Shown piece after piece: positions 25,272 to 37,367 of a DNA stretch of 64,000 nt (positions are counted from its first letter, which is position 1; every line of letters begins with the position of its first letter). The notes under the pieces were generated by a model. That model searched no databases. It was not told the DNA's origin and saw only the letters and a list, made by a program, of their open reading frames with translations. The DNA comes from Eretmocerus hayati (taxonomy: Eukaryota; Arthropoda; Insecta; Hymenoptera; Aphelinidae): assembly GCA_029851415.1 (NCBI GenBank), contig CM056742.1, forward strand, positions 152,773,121 to 152,837,120. The letters run 5' to 3'. The position numbers and the translations under genes were made by a program.

Positions 25272-27482
25272 TCAGATATGGAGTGAGGAGAATTCCACAA
25301 CTGCTTCCCTCAATTTTTGTGGGTATGAATCAAGATGTGGGTTGACTTTTCTTCTCTCCCAGAATCTGAGAAATTCCCGATGAGCAGACTCACCCGCTTG
25401 CTCGGACCATAGCCCTAAGCCATCGTTTCCGTCCAGTAGTTGCAAGGATTGCGTGAGATGACAGAGAAGCACATGAAGTTTCAAAGTCTTGGAGATTTTC
25501 AAAGTATCGAGATCCTTGTGCAGCTTGACCACTAGTTCATCAATGTATTTGATTGGTTTTTGTCTCTTGAGTGAAAAACACGATGCTACGATTGTATCCA
25601 TCGTTTTGAATGCAGAAACATAGGATTTCATTGTTTCCAGACTGGTATCCCCGCGAACTTCTCTGTCGAGAAGTGGATCAGTCTTTTTTAACAAAGTCCG
25701 GCACGCATTCCCTTCAAACATCTCTCCATGATAATTTCGAGAAATCAGATTCAACTTTCTGGGCCATCGAAGAGCTTGCTCCCGTCCAAGAATATGCACT
25801 AAACTATTCCAGAATATATGATTAACAAATCCTTGAAGAATGTGCAGTTCAGGGATGATACACTTCTCGATAATCAACATCTCATTTTTCTCGTTGAAAA
25901 GGGGCTTGTTGATAGTGCTCTTGCTATTCCTTGCAAATTTTTTATTCCCACCAAGAGCTACAAATTTATCGTGGTCATCTCTCAGATCACCAAACGACTT
26001 CAATTTGAATTTCTGCACTTTTTTGGTTGCTTCACTCGACTCACACCTGAGATCTTTGATACAAATATCGCAGTATGGGCAAGGATACATTGATGTGGCT
26101 GTTTGTTGTCCATTGATTATGAGAAATAACTTGAAATCAGGAACGAATTTGAAGTTGACTTCATTCAATCCTATAAGATCGAAAATCTGCCTCACATTTT
26201 CATAAGTCTCCTTTATATCAGGGACTACGCATAAGATTATCAATTTTTTCACACTAGTCTTGGAGTACTGAGCAAGCAGCTTGTTTGAATCTACGTTTTG
26301 CTCCTTGGAAGGGTTACTATAGTCCGTTCCCGCAGACTTCTTTGCTTCCACAGTCGAGAAACAAACCTTGAAAAATCCTTGTCCTCCGTCCACTACAACT
26401 TTGATCGAGTCTTCAAGACAACCGCGTTTATTCTTCACGACATCGATGATTTCTCGAGTATTAGCCCATATCACGGGCCTTTTTTCTTTGGCATCAGGAT
26501 TCTTCGTATCAAAATCTAAGAAACTAATTTTATATAAGTGTTGAAGTTCCTTGGTCCTATCACTGACATGACGCGAATAGTGAGCTGGGATTGAATTTCT
26601 GCCAATAGATTGACGAACAAGTGAAGATAATTTCTTCATCTGACGAACTGAAGCACTCGTATTGGTGTGGTAAGCATCCAAATTTTCCATAGGGATTGAA
26701 ACTTCGTTTTTTTTCTCTTTGAAAAATATGCGTTTAGGTCTCCCTTTCGATCTCAAGGTACATGAATCCGTACCCTCAGTTTTGGCTTTTTTGCGAATGA
26801 TTGTCGATGCGACAATCTCTTTTTGTTCATCTGGTAATTCGTCTAATTCATCCACCATTTGCTTACGTTTATGCGTAGACGCTCGACTTTTACGCGTACT
26901 GCAGGGATGTGGCTTACCTTTATGAATCTCACTGCCACATTTTGGACACTTTTTTATCCACTTCAACTCACTCTTTCCACTATCACCTCCATCAGGTCGC
27001 CGTAGTACTTTTATTTTCGAATGACAAGAACCATATAACCCATTGTTAACTGTTATCTCATTGTCCAAGGCTCTTTTTGCACCCGGTGCTTTGTTGACAA
27101 CGTTATGACTCTTAGATCTGGCCGTCAAGCATATGTAACAGTTACAAATACACGTATCACCAATAGACGTTTCTGACTTTCTTGTAACCTTTGGCAGTAA
27201 AATTTGACTGTATTCGGGAATCTTCTGCAAGGGTCTTTTTGTGATATTTTTCGAATGTTCTGACAAAGACAAACGACACGTTGTGCAGATACTTGTAGGA
27301 TATCTGCTGTCACTCAAGTTATAACTTGTATCAACGAATTTCTTGATTAGTTCTTCATAGCGCCCATTGATACGGCAAGCTTTCAAATTTTTCCGATCCA
27401 CAATTATCTTTTTCCCGCACGGACCACACACTTTGGCTCTGTTCTCTTCATGATTACACGATTTATTTGGATGCGTCGGCAT
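25272..27482 (-). CDS. Chapaev/CMC-type DDE transposase, 736 aa
   Basis: The protein would cut and rejoin the element's CACGGTG ends in the nucleus. N-terminal zinc-binding candidates are C19/C22, C66/C69, the C111-C118 cluster (CNCYIC) and C179/C182/H187/H192/C194. A basic linker follows (about 195-260, KRKQ, RKKAK). The catalytic region resembles RAG1/Transib/CMC enzymes: D365 in VVVDGGQGF, D449 in FVPDFKLF, then the C2C motif YPCPYC (C468, C471), LH..G...H (H547, H555) and the last acidic residue in LWSEQAGES (E694 or E698) with H701. Length suits a full transposase and there is no stop or frameshift. The ATG at 27482 is the first in the frame. It is the only long gene in the element. An intronless form is assumed; a short upstream exon in 27483-28125 cannot be excluded. 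Confidence 0.9.
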   Translation of the reverse strand: MPTHPNKSCNHEENRAKVCGPCGKKIIVDRKNLKACRINGRYEELIKKFVDTSYNLSDSRYPTSICTTCRLSLSEHSKNITKRPLQKIPEYSQILLPKVTRKSETSIGDTCICNCYICLTARSKSHNVVNKAPGAKRALDNEITVNNGLYGSCHSKIKVLRRPDGGDSGKSELKWIKKCPKCGSEIHKGKPHPCSTRKSRASTHKRKQMVDELDELPDEQKEIVASTIIRKKAKTEGTDSCTLRSKGRPKRIFFKEKKNEVSIPMENLDAYHTNTSASVRQMKKLSSLVRQSIGRNSIPAHYSRHVSDRTKELQHLYKISFLDFDTKNPDAKEKRPVIWANTREIIDVVKNKRGCLEDSIKVVVDGGQGFFKVCFSTVEAKKSAGTDYSNPSKEQNVDSNKLLAQYSKTSVKKLIILCVVPDIKETYENVRQIFDLIGLNEVNFKFVPDFKLFLIINGQQTATSMYPCPYCDICIKDLRCESSEATKKVQKFKLKSFGDLRDDHDKFVALGGNKKFARNSKSTINKPLFNEKNEMLIIEKCIIPELHILQGFVNHIFWNSLVHILGREQALRWPRKLNLISRNYHGEMFEGNACRTLLKKTDPLLDREVRGDTSLETMKSYVSAFKTMDTIVASCFSLKRQKPIKYIDELVVKLHKDLDTLKISKTLKLHVLLCHLTQSLQLLDGNDGLGLWSEQAGESAHREFLRFWERRKVNPHLDSYPQKLREAVVEFSSLHI

Positions 27483-28125
27483 ACTATCTTCAAGAATTCA
27501 ACCTTTAAAAGATATCGGGAGACCTCATGCGAAAGAGAAACGGCACATGATTACCATCCATATATTGTTTCTATATATAGAGAGAGAGAGACCGTTCTTT
27601 CCGAACTCGCGGATTTTGAGCGACTGATAAGGAGGCCCACCTGACGATTGTTGAGAACGTGAAAAGCTCAACGCAAGTTCTGGTCAACACTAGAGTATTG
27701 GCATTGTAAACATGAATACAAGCATAGCGCTTAGAGCGCTCGCGAAAGCTCGCGTCACAACATTGAGGATACCGCATCCGCGGCTGCGTGTCTTTCCATC
27801 TATTCAGCGCGTTCACTAAGAAGTATGTTATTTGCGAGAATAGTAACGTCCAAATGTCTTGATTCCGCGCCCATTCAGTAGAGAGAGAAAATTTCATGAT
27901 GATCATACTTTACGTTTTGCGAGGCATCACTGTACAATTCATCTTGATTAAGATTACAGTCAGTAAAATTTTTTTCATGCTCAAAGGTGCTTGATCAACT
28001 TGAGAGATATAAAATAATCGTTTTTGCGCCTGAAATCATGTGAGAATCATTTCACTTTTAATACTATAGCTAAATCCGGTCCAACGATCGACTGCAAGAT
28101 ACACATTATCAACATCCTAGGGTCG

Positions 28126-28275
28126 GCATCTTATTTCTCGAATTACTTGCGAAAAGGATCAGCTCCGATTTTGGTTCGATGAAATTTTATCACTATTTGG
28201 TGTTCCGAAGACATCCCCGTTTCTAGTTTTTGTGGTCATTTGGGACAAACTTTTTTTAGCTTCCGGAACACCGTG
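28126..28275. repeat. Right terminal inverted repeat, 150 bp
   Basis: Reverse complement of 24780-24929 at about 98% identity, ending ccggaacaccgtg. It is on the 5' side of the transposase gene and, with 27483-28125, must contain its promoter. Confidence 0.95.
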
Positions 28276-28279
28276 CGCT
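28276..28279. repeat. Right target-site duplication CGCT
   Basis: Matches 24776-24779 exactly. Confidence 0.85.
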
Positions 28280-28464
28280 GTGGAGAAATCTGTGAGCCCA
28301 CCAAGGTATGATATGAGCAGCAATCAATGAAATTAGTGTCAAGTGCTCGGTGAACTGATAGTCAAGAATCTCATGGCGTATAACAATACAAAGGAGTTAT
28401 TCACATCAGATAGTAGTGAGATTTGAAGGGAAGATGTTAGAAAAACATCCCTGACATAAGTTAA

Positions 28465-29119
28465 GGCTAGTCCGGAGTCGCCGCATAACCGCAACCGGAC
28501 ACGCACCGGCGTACTCTGAAGTTGCAGTTGCATCCAATGAATCTGAAAGCGGTATTATTGTTTATACGCTTTCATTGGTACTGAATGTGTCATTCAGATA
28601 CTAGGCTACCTGTGAAATCTTATAAGACGATACCATGCAAAGTTTCATGGCATTCCATTCATTAGGAATCGAGAAAAACTTGAAGGCAATTTTTTGGTGG
28701 GACAGAGCGCATCCTCGACTATCCCGATTTATTCCTCAATAACGAAACAGTTTTGGCCAATATCAGGTACTAGGCCATCTGTGGAATGGAATTTCCTATC
28801 GAACGAGCCCTCCCACGCCCGAAAATTCTGAATCTAGCTCGCAAAAAACTTGAACTAGTGTAAGCATCGAGCAGTATAACTTGCTCAGTGAGCCAAAGAA
28901 CTGCGATTTTCCGGAGATATAGAATGAATCTCCGGGTGTGGAACAACTCATTCAATGGGGAATATCATGGTGTTTCAGTTGCCATATCTCGTTTGCTTTG
29001 GAAATGTGAGGTTGAAATACTATGAGGCGAAAAAGTGGTTCAGAATCTCCCATCGCACATGCAGTACGATCAAAGCGGCGTCTATCGGGCAAAATATGCG
29101 GATCCTCCCCGGACTAGCC
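28465..29119. mobile_element. Possible non-autonomous TTAA-target element, 655 bp
   Basis: TTAA at 28461-28464 is followed by GGCTAGTCCGG, and CCGGACTAGCC is followed by TTAA at 29120-29123. The inverted match continues weakly inward (ccgcat). TTAA duplications are made by piggyBac and Kolobok elements. The interior has no transposase. A chance match of an 11-bp TIR plus both TTAA sites is unlikely, but the arms are short. Confidence 0.5.
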
Positions 29120-29749
29120 TTAAAGATTCTTGAGTTGAGTAAGTGCGCTAGCCTTACTGTACATGTACAATTTTTTCTTCAACTGTTATTTACCAGCAAT
29201 TCAGTTTTTGGCTCAATGGTCAAATAGAAATCTCAGTTGGCTAAGAACGCTCGAATGGATGTTGATGAAATTTCATACACGTCATCTTGGTATGGATAAC
29301 AACAAAATGGTCAGGCAGTTTTTTTGATCAGACAAGTATTTTTGGTCACAGAACCAATCATAGTCTTGATGCGAAGAAATTGATAGAAGAATAGGCCTCA
29401 ATAGATATTCTCACCTCAATAATATTCCAGTTTTGGCATAAGTCAATCTATTCAAAATTCCTCTGATATGAAGCTTCATATGGTATACATCTACCAGGAA
29501 GAAAAACCTCCAAGATAGAGAGTTGATGGTTCATCGCCAATAAGCAAACCATAATGACTGTTTTTATTGAATTAATGCTATTTTGTGTGAATACCTGGAC
29601 CCCCATACACTGCATGAAACTTTTTTCTTCATGTTTTAAGTATGAGAAACTATGTCCAAAAGGGTGCAGAGAATTGATTTTTAATAAAAAAATCTTTCAT
29701 AGCAGACCTTCCTTTGACCTTAAAACATTGACTCAATTGAATCTTGGCT

Positions 29750-29890
29750 CTTAATTGAGACTAGATCACAGTTTTATCTATCGTTTTGAATGCAAAAACG
29801 CAGGATTTCGTTGTTGTCATATGAATAATCTAGTGGACTTCCATGTCAGGGAGGGGATCAGTCTTTGTGTAAGGTCTATCACTTCTGTTG
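29750..29890 (-). pseudogene. Relic of Chapaev-like transposase, internal part
   Basis: Aligns with 25567-25710 of the intact gene, in the same orientation: 'atcgttttgaatgcaaaaac', 'caggatttcgttg', then 'ggatcagtctttgtg' and 'catctctcc'-like. The frame is broken. Its start corresponds to the point where the relic at 23085-23350 stops. Confidence 0.65.
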
Positions 29891-30413
29891 TATATCTCTC
29901 CGAGGCACAGTATGGCCGAATCTGAGATTTTGGGCACGAATTGTATCTGCGCAATTTTTGATCGATTCACTCGATTCAAGTGGGAATTTCTTCGTTTTTC
30001 GACTTTCCACCCCGTGGTACTGCTACCTTTTCGATCGAAAACCCATCGTAGGGGAAGGGAAATGCTCTAAATGTCTGTGGAAAGGCGACAACGCGTTGCT
30101 TCTACTCTGTGCCTAGGCTGCTCCTGACATCGCGAAGTAGTGGAGCTATGGCGGTATGGGTACAAAGAAGCTATGACGATATGGGACCAAATAGCGGCAA
30201 GGCACCAAATAGTGCCCTCGTAAGAACGTGACACCCTCTACATCCCTTCCTTCATGTCGGTATGGCCCCAGATCTGTATTATGATGTGCAACTACACGAG
30301 TGCAATGACAGTATAGTGCTCCATATCGCCAACAGATGGGAATTCACTGCTCAAACACCCAAGAGAAGTGTGTACCCGTAGGGAAAAAATAACCCCCCTA
30401 GACTAGCGGGGTA
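29891..30413. other. Non-coding stretch
   Basis: No gene recognised. 'ctatggcggtatggg' and 'ctatgacgatatggg' near 30145-30185 form a short degenerate repeat. Confidence 0.35.
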
Positions 30414-30455
30414 GTCTATATGGGCCAATACCCCGGGGTATTGGCCCATATAGAC
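30414..30455. repeat. Perfect 42-bp palindrome
   Basis: gtctatatgggccaatacc with its exact mirror, centred on ccccgggg, with no loop. Strong cruciform potential. It may be the core of a small fold-back element. Confidence 0.95.
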
Positions 30456-30565
30456 ATATGAGGGGACCCATGTAAGCTACTACACGTTCTAACTCCCAAA
30501 AGTTAACATTTTTACCTAGCCCAGGAAAGTGGGTAAGCTCGTCAAATGAGGAGAATCAAGGTGGT

Positions 30566-30779
30566 ATGAGGCTATAGCGAAAAAACGTCCACCAGGGCGG
30601 CGCTGATGGTCATTTAAGCTCCCCAACACATGAATTTTACTGTCCGTGTACGTCGGTGCGTGCTAGTGTGTATCTGTGTGAGAGAGTATGCGGCAACTCT
30701 CACAGACGCGCACGGACAAAGAATTGCATGTGTTGGACCACCAGCGCTCCTAGCGGCCGCTTTTTCGCTATAGCCTCAT
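30566..30779. mobile_element. Palindromic MITE-like element, 214 bp
   Basis: The left end atgaggctatagcgaaaaa is mirrored at the right end. The arms continue with 'cca(c)cag...ggcgct' and 'ccaacacatg'. 'ctctcacagacgcgcacgga' also occurs inside and again inverted just outside the right end. No clear target duplication; superfamily unknown. Confidence 0.7.
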
Positions 30780-31139
30780 TCTCTGTCCGTGCGCGTCTGT
30801 GAGAGTTGATTATCCGTAACCTATTCAGCTCTCACTGAGCCCATCTAAGGCTCTACCTATGCATGTCAACGCTAGGTATTTTTAGATGGGTAGATGACCC
30901 ATCCACAGCCCGGGTCCAGTTTTAGCTCCATCCGTGCACCCATCCTTTTCCGCGCTCAACTCAACCAGGAATCTGCCCACGTGAAGCTAATCGTACGGAT
31001 AGAACCGTATGGATTCCACAGGAACCTCACCAGCAGGACAAAATCATGCCTCCGTTAACGCTAGATTACGTAAAATGAAGCAGGTGTCTTTTCAATACCC
31101 ACATACATGCTGGCACACATATCAACCGTACAAGGGGGT

Positions 31140-31920
31140 GGATATATGTAGGCGTTTCCTCGCGCAACAGTAGCCCAGATAATCTGGCTAGATGGATTTA
31201 TATAGGTGTATTGTGCGACCATGTGGCCCGTGTACTGTACCAAGCTGGAATTTGGCCTGCGTAATTTGACTGGGCTGATTTATATAGGCATATTCTCGAC
31301 TGACCCATCGCATCTTACCGGGCTGGAATTTGGCCTGCGTACTTTGAGTGGACTAATTTATGTAAGTATATTCTCGACCAAAAAATCGCATTCTACCTGG
31401 CTGGAAATCGGCCTACGTACTTTGACTGGGCTGATTTATATAGGCATATTCTCGACTGACCCATCGCATCTTACCGGGCTGGAATTTGGCCTGCGTACTT
31501 TGAGTGGACTAATTTATGTAAGTATATTCTCGACCAAAAAATCGCATTCTACCTGGCTGGAAATTGGCCTACGTACTTTGACTGGGCTGATTCATATAGG
31601 CATATTCTCGACTGACCCATCGCATCTTACCTGGCTGGAAATTGGCCTACGTACTTTGACTCGGCTGATTTATATAAGTATATTCTCGACCGAAAAATCG
31701 CATTCTACCCAGCTGGGATTTGGCGCACATAGTGAAACTAGGTAAGCCGATATAAGTATAATTTCGAGAACTACAGGCCCTTTAAACTACCCAGCGGTAG
31801 TCCGGCCCACATGAATTGGCTGGGTAAATTGGTATACGTGTTATCTCCGGCTATACAGCCCGTTCATTCTACCCGGCTAGGATTCAGCCCACATACGTTA
31901 GCTGGGTACGGCCTTGTCGG
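31140..31920. repeat. 78-bp minisatellite, two alternating unit types
   Basis: Units start near 31270, 31348, 31426, 31504, 31582 and 31660, with decayed units on both sides. Two variants alternate ('gactgacccatcgcat' and 'gaccaaaaaatcgcat'), giving a 156-bp higher-order period. Because 78 is a multiple of three and no unit has a stop in one frame, 31206-31745 is open for 179 codons with 26-residue repeats (GLIYIGIFSTDPSH and similar). No start context, promoter or splice site supports translation. Confidence 0.9.
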
Positions 31921-33074
31921 TATGTTGATGGAGTCAACCCAGAAGTTTTCGATATATGTGTATATAATAGTACAATCAAAGTTTGTAAAACTATTTCGTG
32001 TATTATAGACTTTCTTTCACATTTGCAAATATCAATATCTAGGTCATTATTCACAAGATGATCATCTACGATTTGAATAACATATTCGGTGCACTTTAGA
32101 GTCTAGGTAAGTTACAAAAATTATGAAAGTCTATCAAAGAATCGACAAAGTGTGCGCGAAATGCAATTCCAGTGTATGAAAAAATAATGATTTCAATTTG
32201 AGCAAGAGCAATCTTTAGTTTTCGGCATTATCTCCAGTGGCTTCAGGCACGGTATCTTCAGTGGCCTCCAACAGCCGACGATATTGCACCAATTTTTTTT
32301 CGCCGCCTCCTCGAATTCGTCATAACATGTCATGTCATTTCCGAACCTCCGCCAGCAGCGATCTAGAACAAAAATGAGCAATGGACGATAAGTAAAGAGT
32401 GCCATACCCAGAATCTCTCTCATTGATGCGAAGGCTAAACGCGAGGAGTTATTTTGCGTGGCGGAGAATACCCTCTTACACTACCTAGGTCAACCATATT
32501 CGCTCAGATCACCATTATTTGGCGGCAAAAATTCTGCCTGTAGCGCTCGTGGTGGCCAAAAGACACACGAAAACACGGGGGCAAGCGACGGGGGCAGCCG
32601 TGACGAGTCGGATATATAGGTATAGATATAGGTATAGAGCTCCCGCGTCGACTGGCGTCTGCTGATGCTATCTGAATACTTTTCATCAGTCTAACATCAT
32701 GACTCCGTCAATAGGCCAATCACTATTACTAGAGTTCCGAATAAACAGTGTCGGTGGTGAGGATTTACCATAGAAATATAATACCAAATTATATCTATGG
32801 AATTTACTCGTTGCAGTGCGAGAGTCTCTCTCATATTCGCCCAACACAACAAAAGCGTGCTCGACCGTCGGCCCGGCTCCACTTCGTCGTCGCGTTGTGA
32901 CTTGTTTCACACAAGTGTATTGCGTGGTCGAGTGGGCTCGACCTGTAGTGTATCTTTTGGCGATGAAAGTGTATAATGAGAGTGTAACGTTCGGGGTAGT
33001 ATGCTGAGTCTGTCATGAATTACATGTTGGTTGGAGCAGTTGTATATGCTGTGATGTTTTTAGGCTCAACGTGC
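31921..33074. other. Non-coding stretch
   Basis: No gene supported. 32500-32700 and 32810-33000 are CpG-richer with short TATA-like words, which could be promoter DNA. Confidence 0.35.
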
Positions 33075-35159
<2,085 letters not shown>

Positions 35160-35275
35160 CATGCGTAGATGTGTCTTCCTGGGTGTGCGAGAAATTGCAA
35201 AGTGTGCGTAAATGTCTCTTCTCGCACTCGTCTGGCAACTTGTGCGGAAATCGTTTTTCTCGCACTCGTTACGTA
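35160..35275. repeat. GTGCGGAAA/TCTCGCAC motif array, third copy
   Basis: Contains 'gtgtgcgagaaattgc', 'tctcgcactcgtctgg', 'gtgcggaaatcg' and 'tctcgcactcg', related to the arrays at 9419 and 12266. It is cut on the right by the TTAA-flanked element at 35290. Confidence 0.65.
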
Positions 35276-35289
35276 ATAGACTATTTTAA

Positions 35290-35436
35290 CACGTTCACTG
35301 CGACGGCAAAAATCGCGATCGGATCCTGTGTGCGATGGGCCCCACCGGTGGGTCCCATTTAATGGGATTTCGATCATCGCCGCACACAGAGCTGGACCCG
35401 TGGGCCCCACCGGTGGAGCCCATCGCAGTAAAGGTG
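35290..35436. mobile_element. piggyBac-like MITE, 147 bp
   Basis: TTAA (35286-35289) and TTAA (35437-35440) flank imperfect inverted ends CACGTTCACTGCG and CACCTTTACTGCG. The interior is also palindromic around 'ggccccaccggtggg'. TTAA duplication with ends of the CACxTTxACTGC type is typical of piggyBac-derived MITEs. It is inserted in or next to the motif array at 35160. Confidence 0.8.
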
Positions 35437-35440
35437 TTAA

Positions 35441-35879
35441 TATCGTAGACATACCGTGGTTGATGAAAACTTTCACCACTGTCAATCCTTGAAAATTTAA
35501 TACTGTTTCATAAGGCTAGCCAACTGCAGTCTGCGTGACACTGCGTCGAGTTTCCAATTGTTCGAGTCTTCCGACCTGGTCCATCAACGCAGTCCGACAG
35601 AACAGAATCAGTGTAAAGTTGGCAGCATACCTGAACAACTCATAATAAAATCAACCTTAAGCTCTCAGAGCCCTTAATCTGAAAATTTGTCTTATTACTG
35701 CTCTCGTGTCACTTGCAGTTGTCACAAAAACTGAGCCACGCTTTTAGATATACCCATAGAATTTCAGCACTTTCCAGTCAGTCCAAACCCTTTGAAATCA
35801 CTCCGAGATTCACAAAATATGGCTGACCATCCTTCACTGCCCTCAATTTGATAGTACTCGTTAAAAACTGGGCGGTAAC
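35441..35879. other. Non-coding stretch
   Basis: Nothing recognised before the RTE-like relic begins. Confidence 0.35.
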
Positions 35880-37367
35880 ATACAAGATCCTTACAATCAG
35901 GAGAAAATCTAACAAAAATATGGAAAGAGAGGAAAAGGGGCAGTCCAACTCCGCTCCATCAATTTTGATAAAGCGTATGACTCAATTGACAAATCCATAA
36001 CCTACTTCATTCTCAAACCAAGTATACTAAGCAAATTCGTCAGAATAATAGAAACAACACAAGAGACGGACTGAAACAAGGAAACGTGATTTCACCTCCA
36101 TTGTTCAACTTCATCCTAGAATATGTTATCACACAGCTAGTACATACAAAGCACGAAAGGTCTCCCAATGATCGGGGTTCGCCAGCTCATCCAGGTCCTA
36201 GGATACGCAGACGACCTGGTTATTATCGGAAATAGCGAAGAAGCTGTGTCTCATAACGCTTATCCTCGATTATCATTGAGGGAACACGGGTAGCCTAAAG
36301 CGAGCGGAAGTTGAACAAAATTGACGCCAAAAACGGGTCACGGCATCTTGTTCTTCTCGTTCTTCTGGAGAAAAAAGTTCCTCGTGCACAAAATCGAATT
36401 TGCTTCCTAAGACGGTCTACAGAGCAATATTCATTTTGAACAAATGTGTCCGTTTGATTGCATGTATTATGATTAGCATGGATAATCACTCGACGGGCAT
36501 AGATAGCATAATTGTTCATCCAACGTCCCCGAACGTGTTAGAGGGGAACAAATATACATTTTGATAGGAAATTTCCCGTAGAATCGGCTGGTTCAACCCA
36601 TTTCCCGGAATCTCGATTCGTTTTTGGAATGTTGGCGAAATAGTCCAAGATTCACTGAGAGAGTTCAATCTGACAGCAACGTTTGAGCTTATGATTGTAT
36701 CGGACAAAAGGGGATGGAGGTCAAAATAACTGTTGCATAGTTTTTAATGTATTTTTCTACGTAGAATCCAAGTTTGAGCTCGGTTCCATCCTTAGTCCTT
36801 AGATTTCTATTTGAATCGCATAAATTCATTACAATTTTCCAGAAACCATCATTTTTCGACATTTTTCAAATCGATCGATCAAGTGTCGTTTTCTACTATT
36901 ACCCAAGAATCTTCATAGAACACACATTCATCAACTTTATTGACCCGCTGGATATGATGTCGATGTTACCGTGATTGGATAACGCATTTGGAACGTCCTC
37001 TGAACCGACTTTGTGAGTATATTATTTGCAAAGTTATAACGATTTCTGTGAAATCAAGAATGTTTCTCGTAATTTGAATGGGAACATGAAGACTAAGAAT
37101 GAAACCGAGCTCAAACTTGGATTCTACGTCGAAAAATACATTAGAACACTATGCAACAGAGGTTATTTGAACCTCCATTCCCTTTTGTCCAATACGATCA
37201 TAAACTCAAGCGATTCTATCAGATTGAGCTCTCCTGATGAATCTTGGGCTATTTCGTCCACATTTCCAAAACGAAGCCAGATTTTGAAAAATGAGTTGAA
37301 CCATCCGATTCTACGGGAAATTTCCTATCAAAATGCATATTTGTTCCCCTCTAACCCGTTCGGCGAC

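Larger units (their letters stand above)
24780..28275 (-). mobile_element. Complete Chapaev-like (CMC) DNA transposon, 3496 bp
   Basis: The element is bounded by 150-bp terminal inverted repeats starting CACGGTGTTCCGG and by 4-bp CGCT duplications. It carries one long gene for a 736-residue DDE transposase on the minus strand. The arms differ at about 3 of 150 positions and the gene is uninterrupted, so insertion is probably recent and the copy may be autonomous. TIRs starting CAC plus 4-bp duplications are the known signature of the Chapaev group; Transib gives 5 bp, CACTA 2-3 bp and Chapaev3 3 bp. The superfamily call rests on ends plus motif layout, without a database search. Confidence 0.9.

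Noticed and set aside
25610..26519. Several plus-strand frames opposite the transposase
   Set aside because: Shadows of the minus-strand transposase gene, with no independent evidence.
24780..28275. Transib assignment of the transposon
   Set aside because: The heptamer-like end and RAG1-like motifs fit Transib too, but the duplication is 4 bp (CGCT); the fifth base does not match, whereas Transib makes 5 bp.
31206..31745. 179-codon frame as a protein-coding gene
   Set aside because: Explained by a 78-bp tandem repeat whose period is a multiple of three; no promoter or splice evidence.
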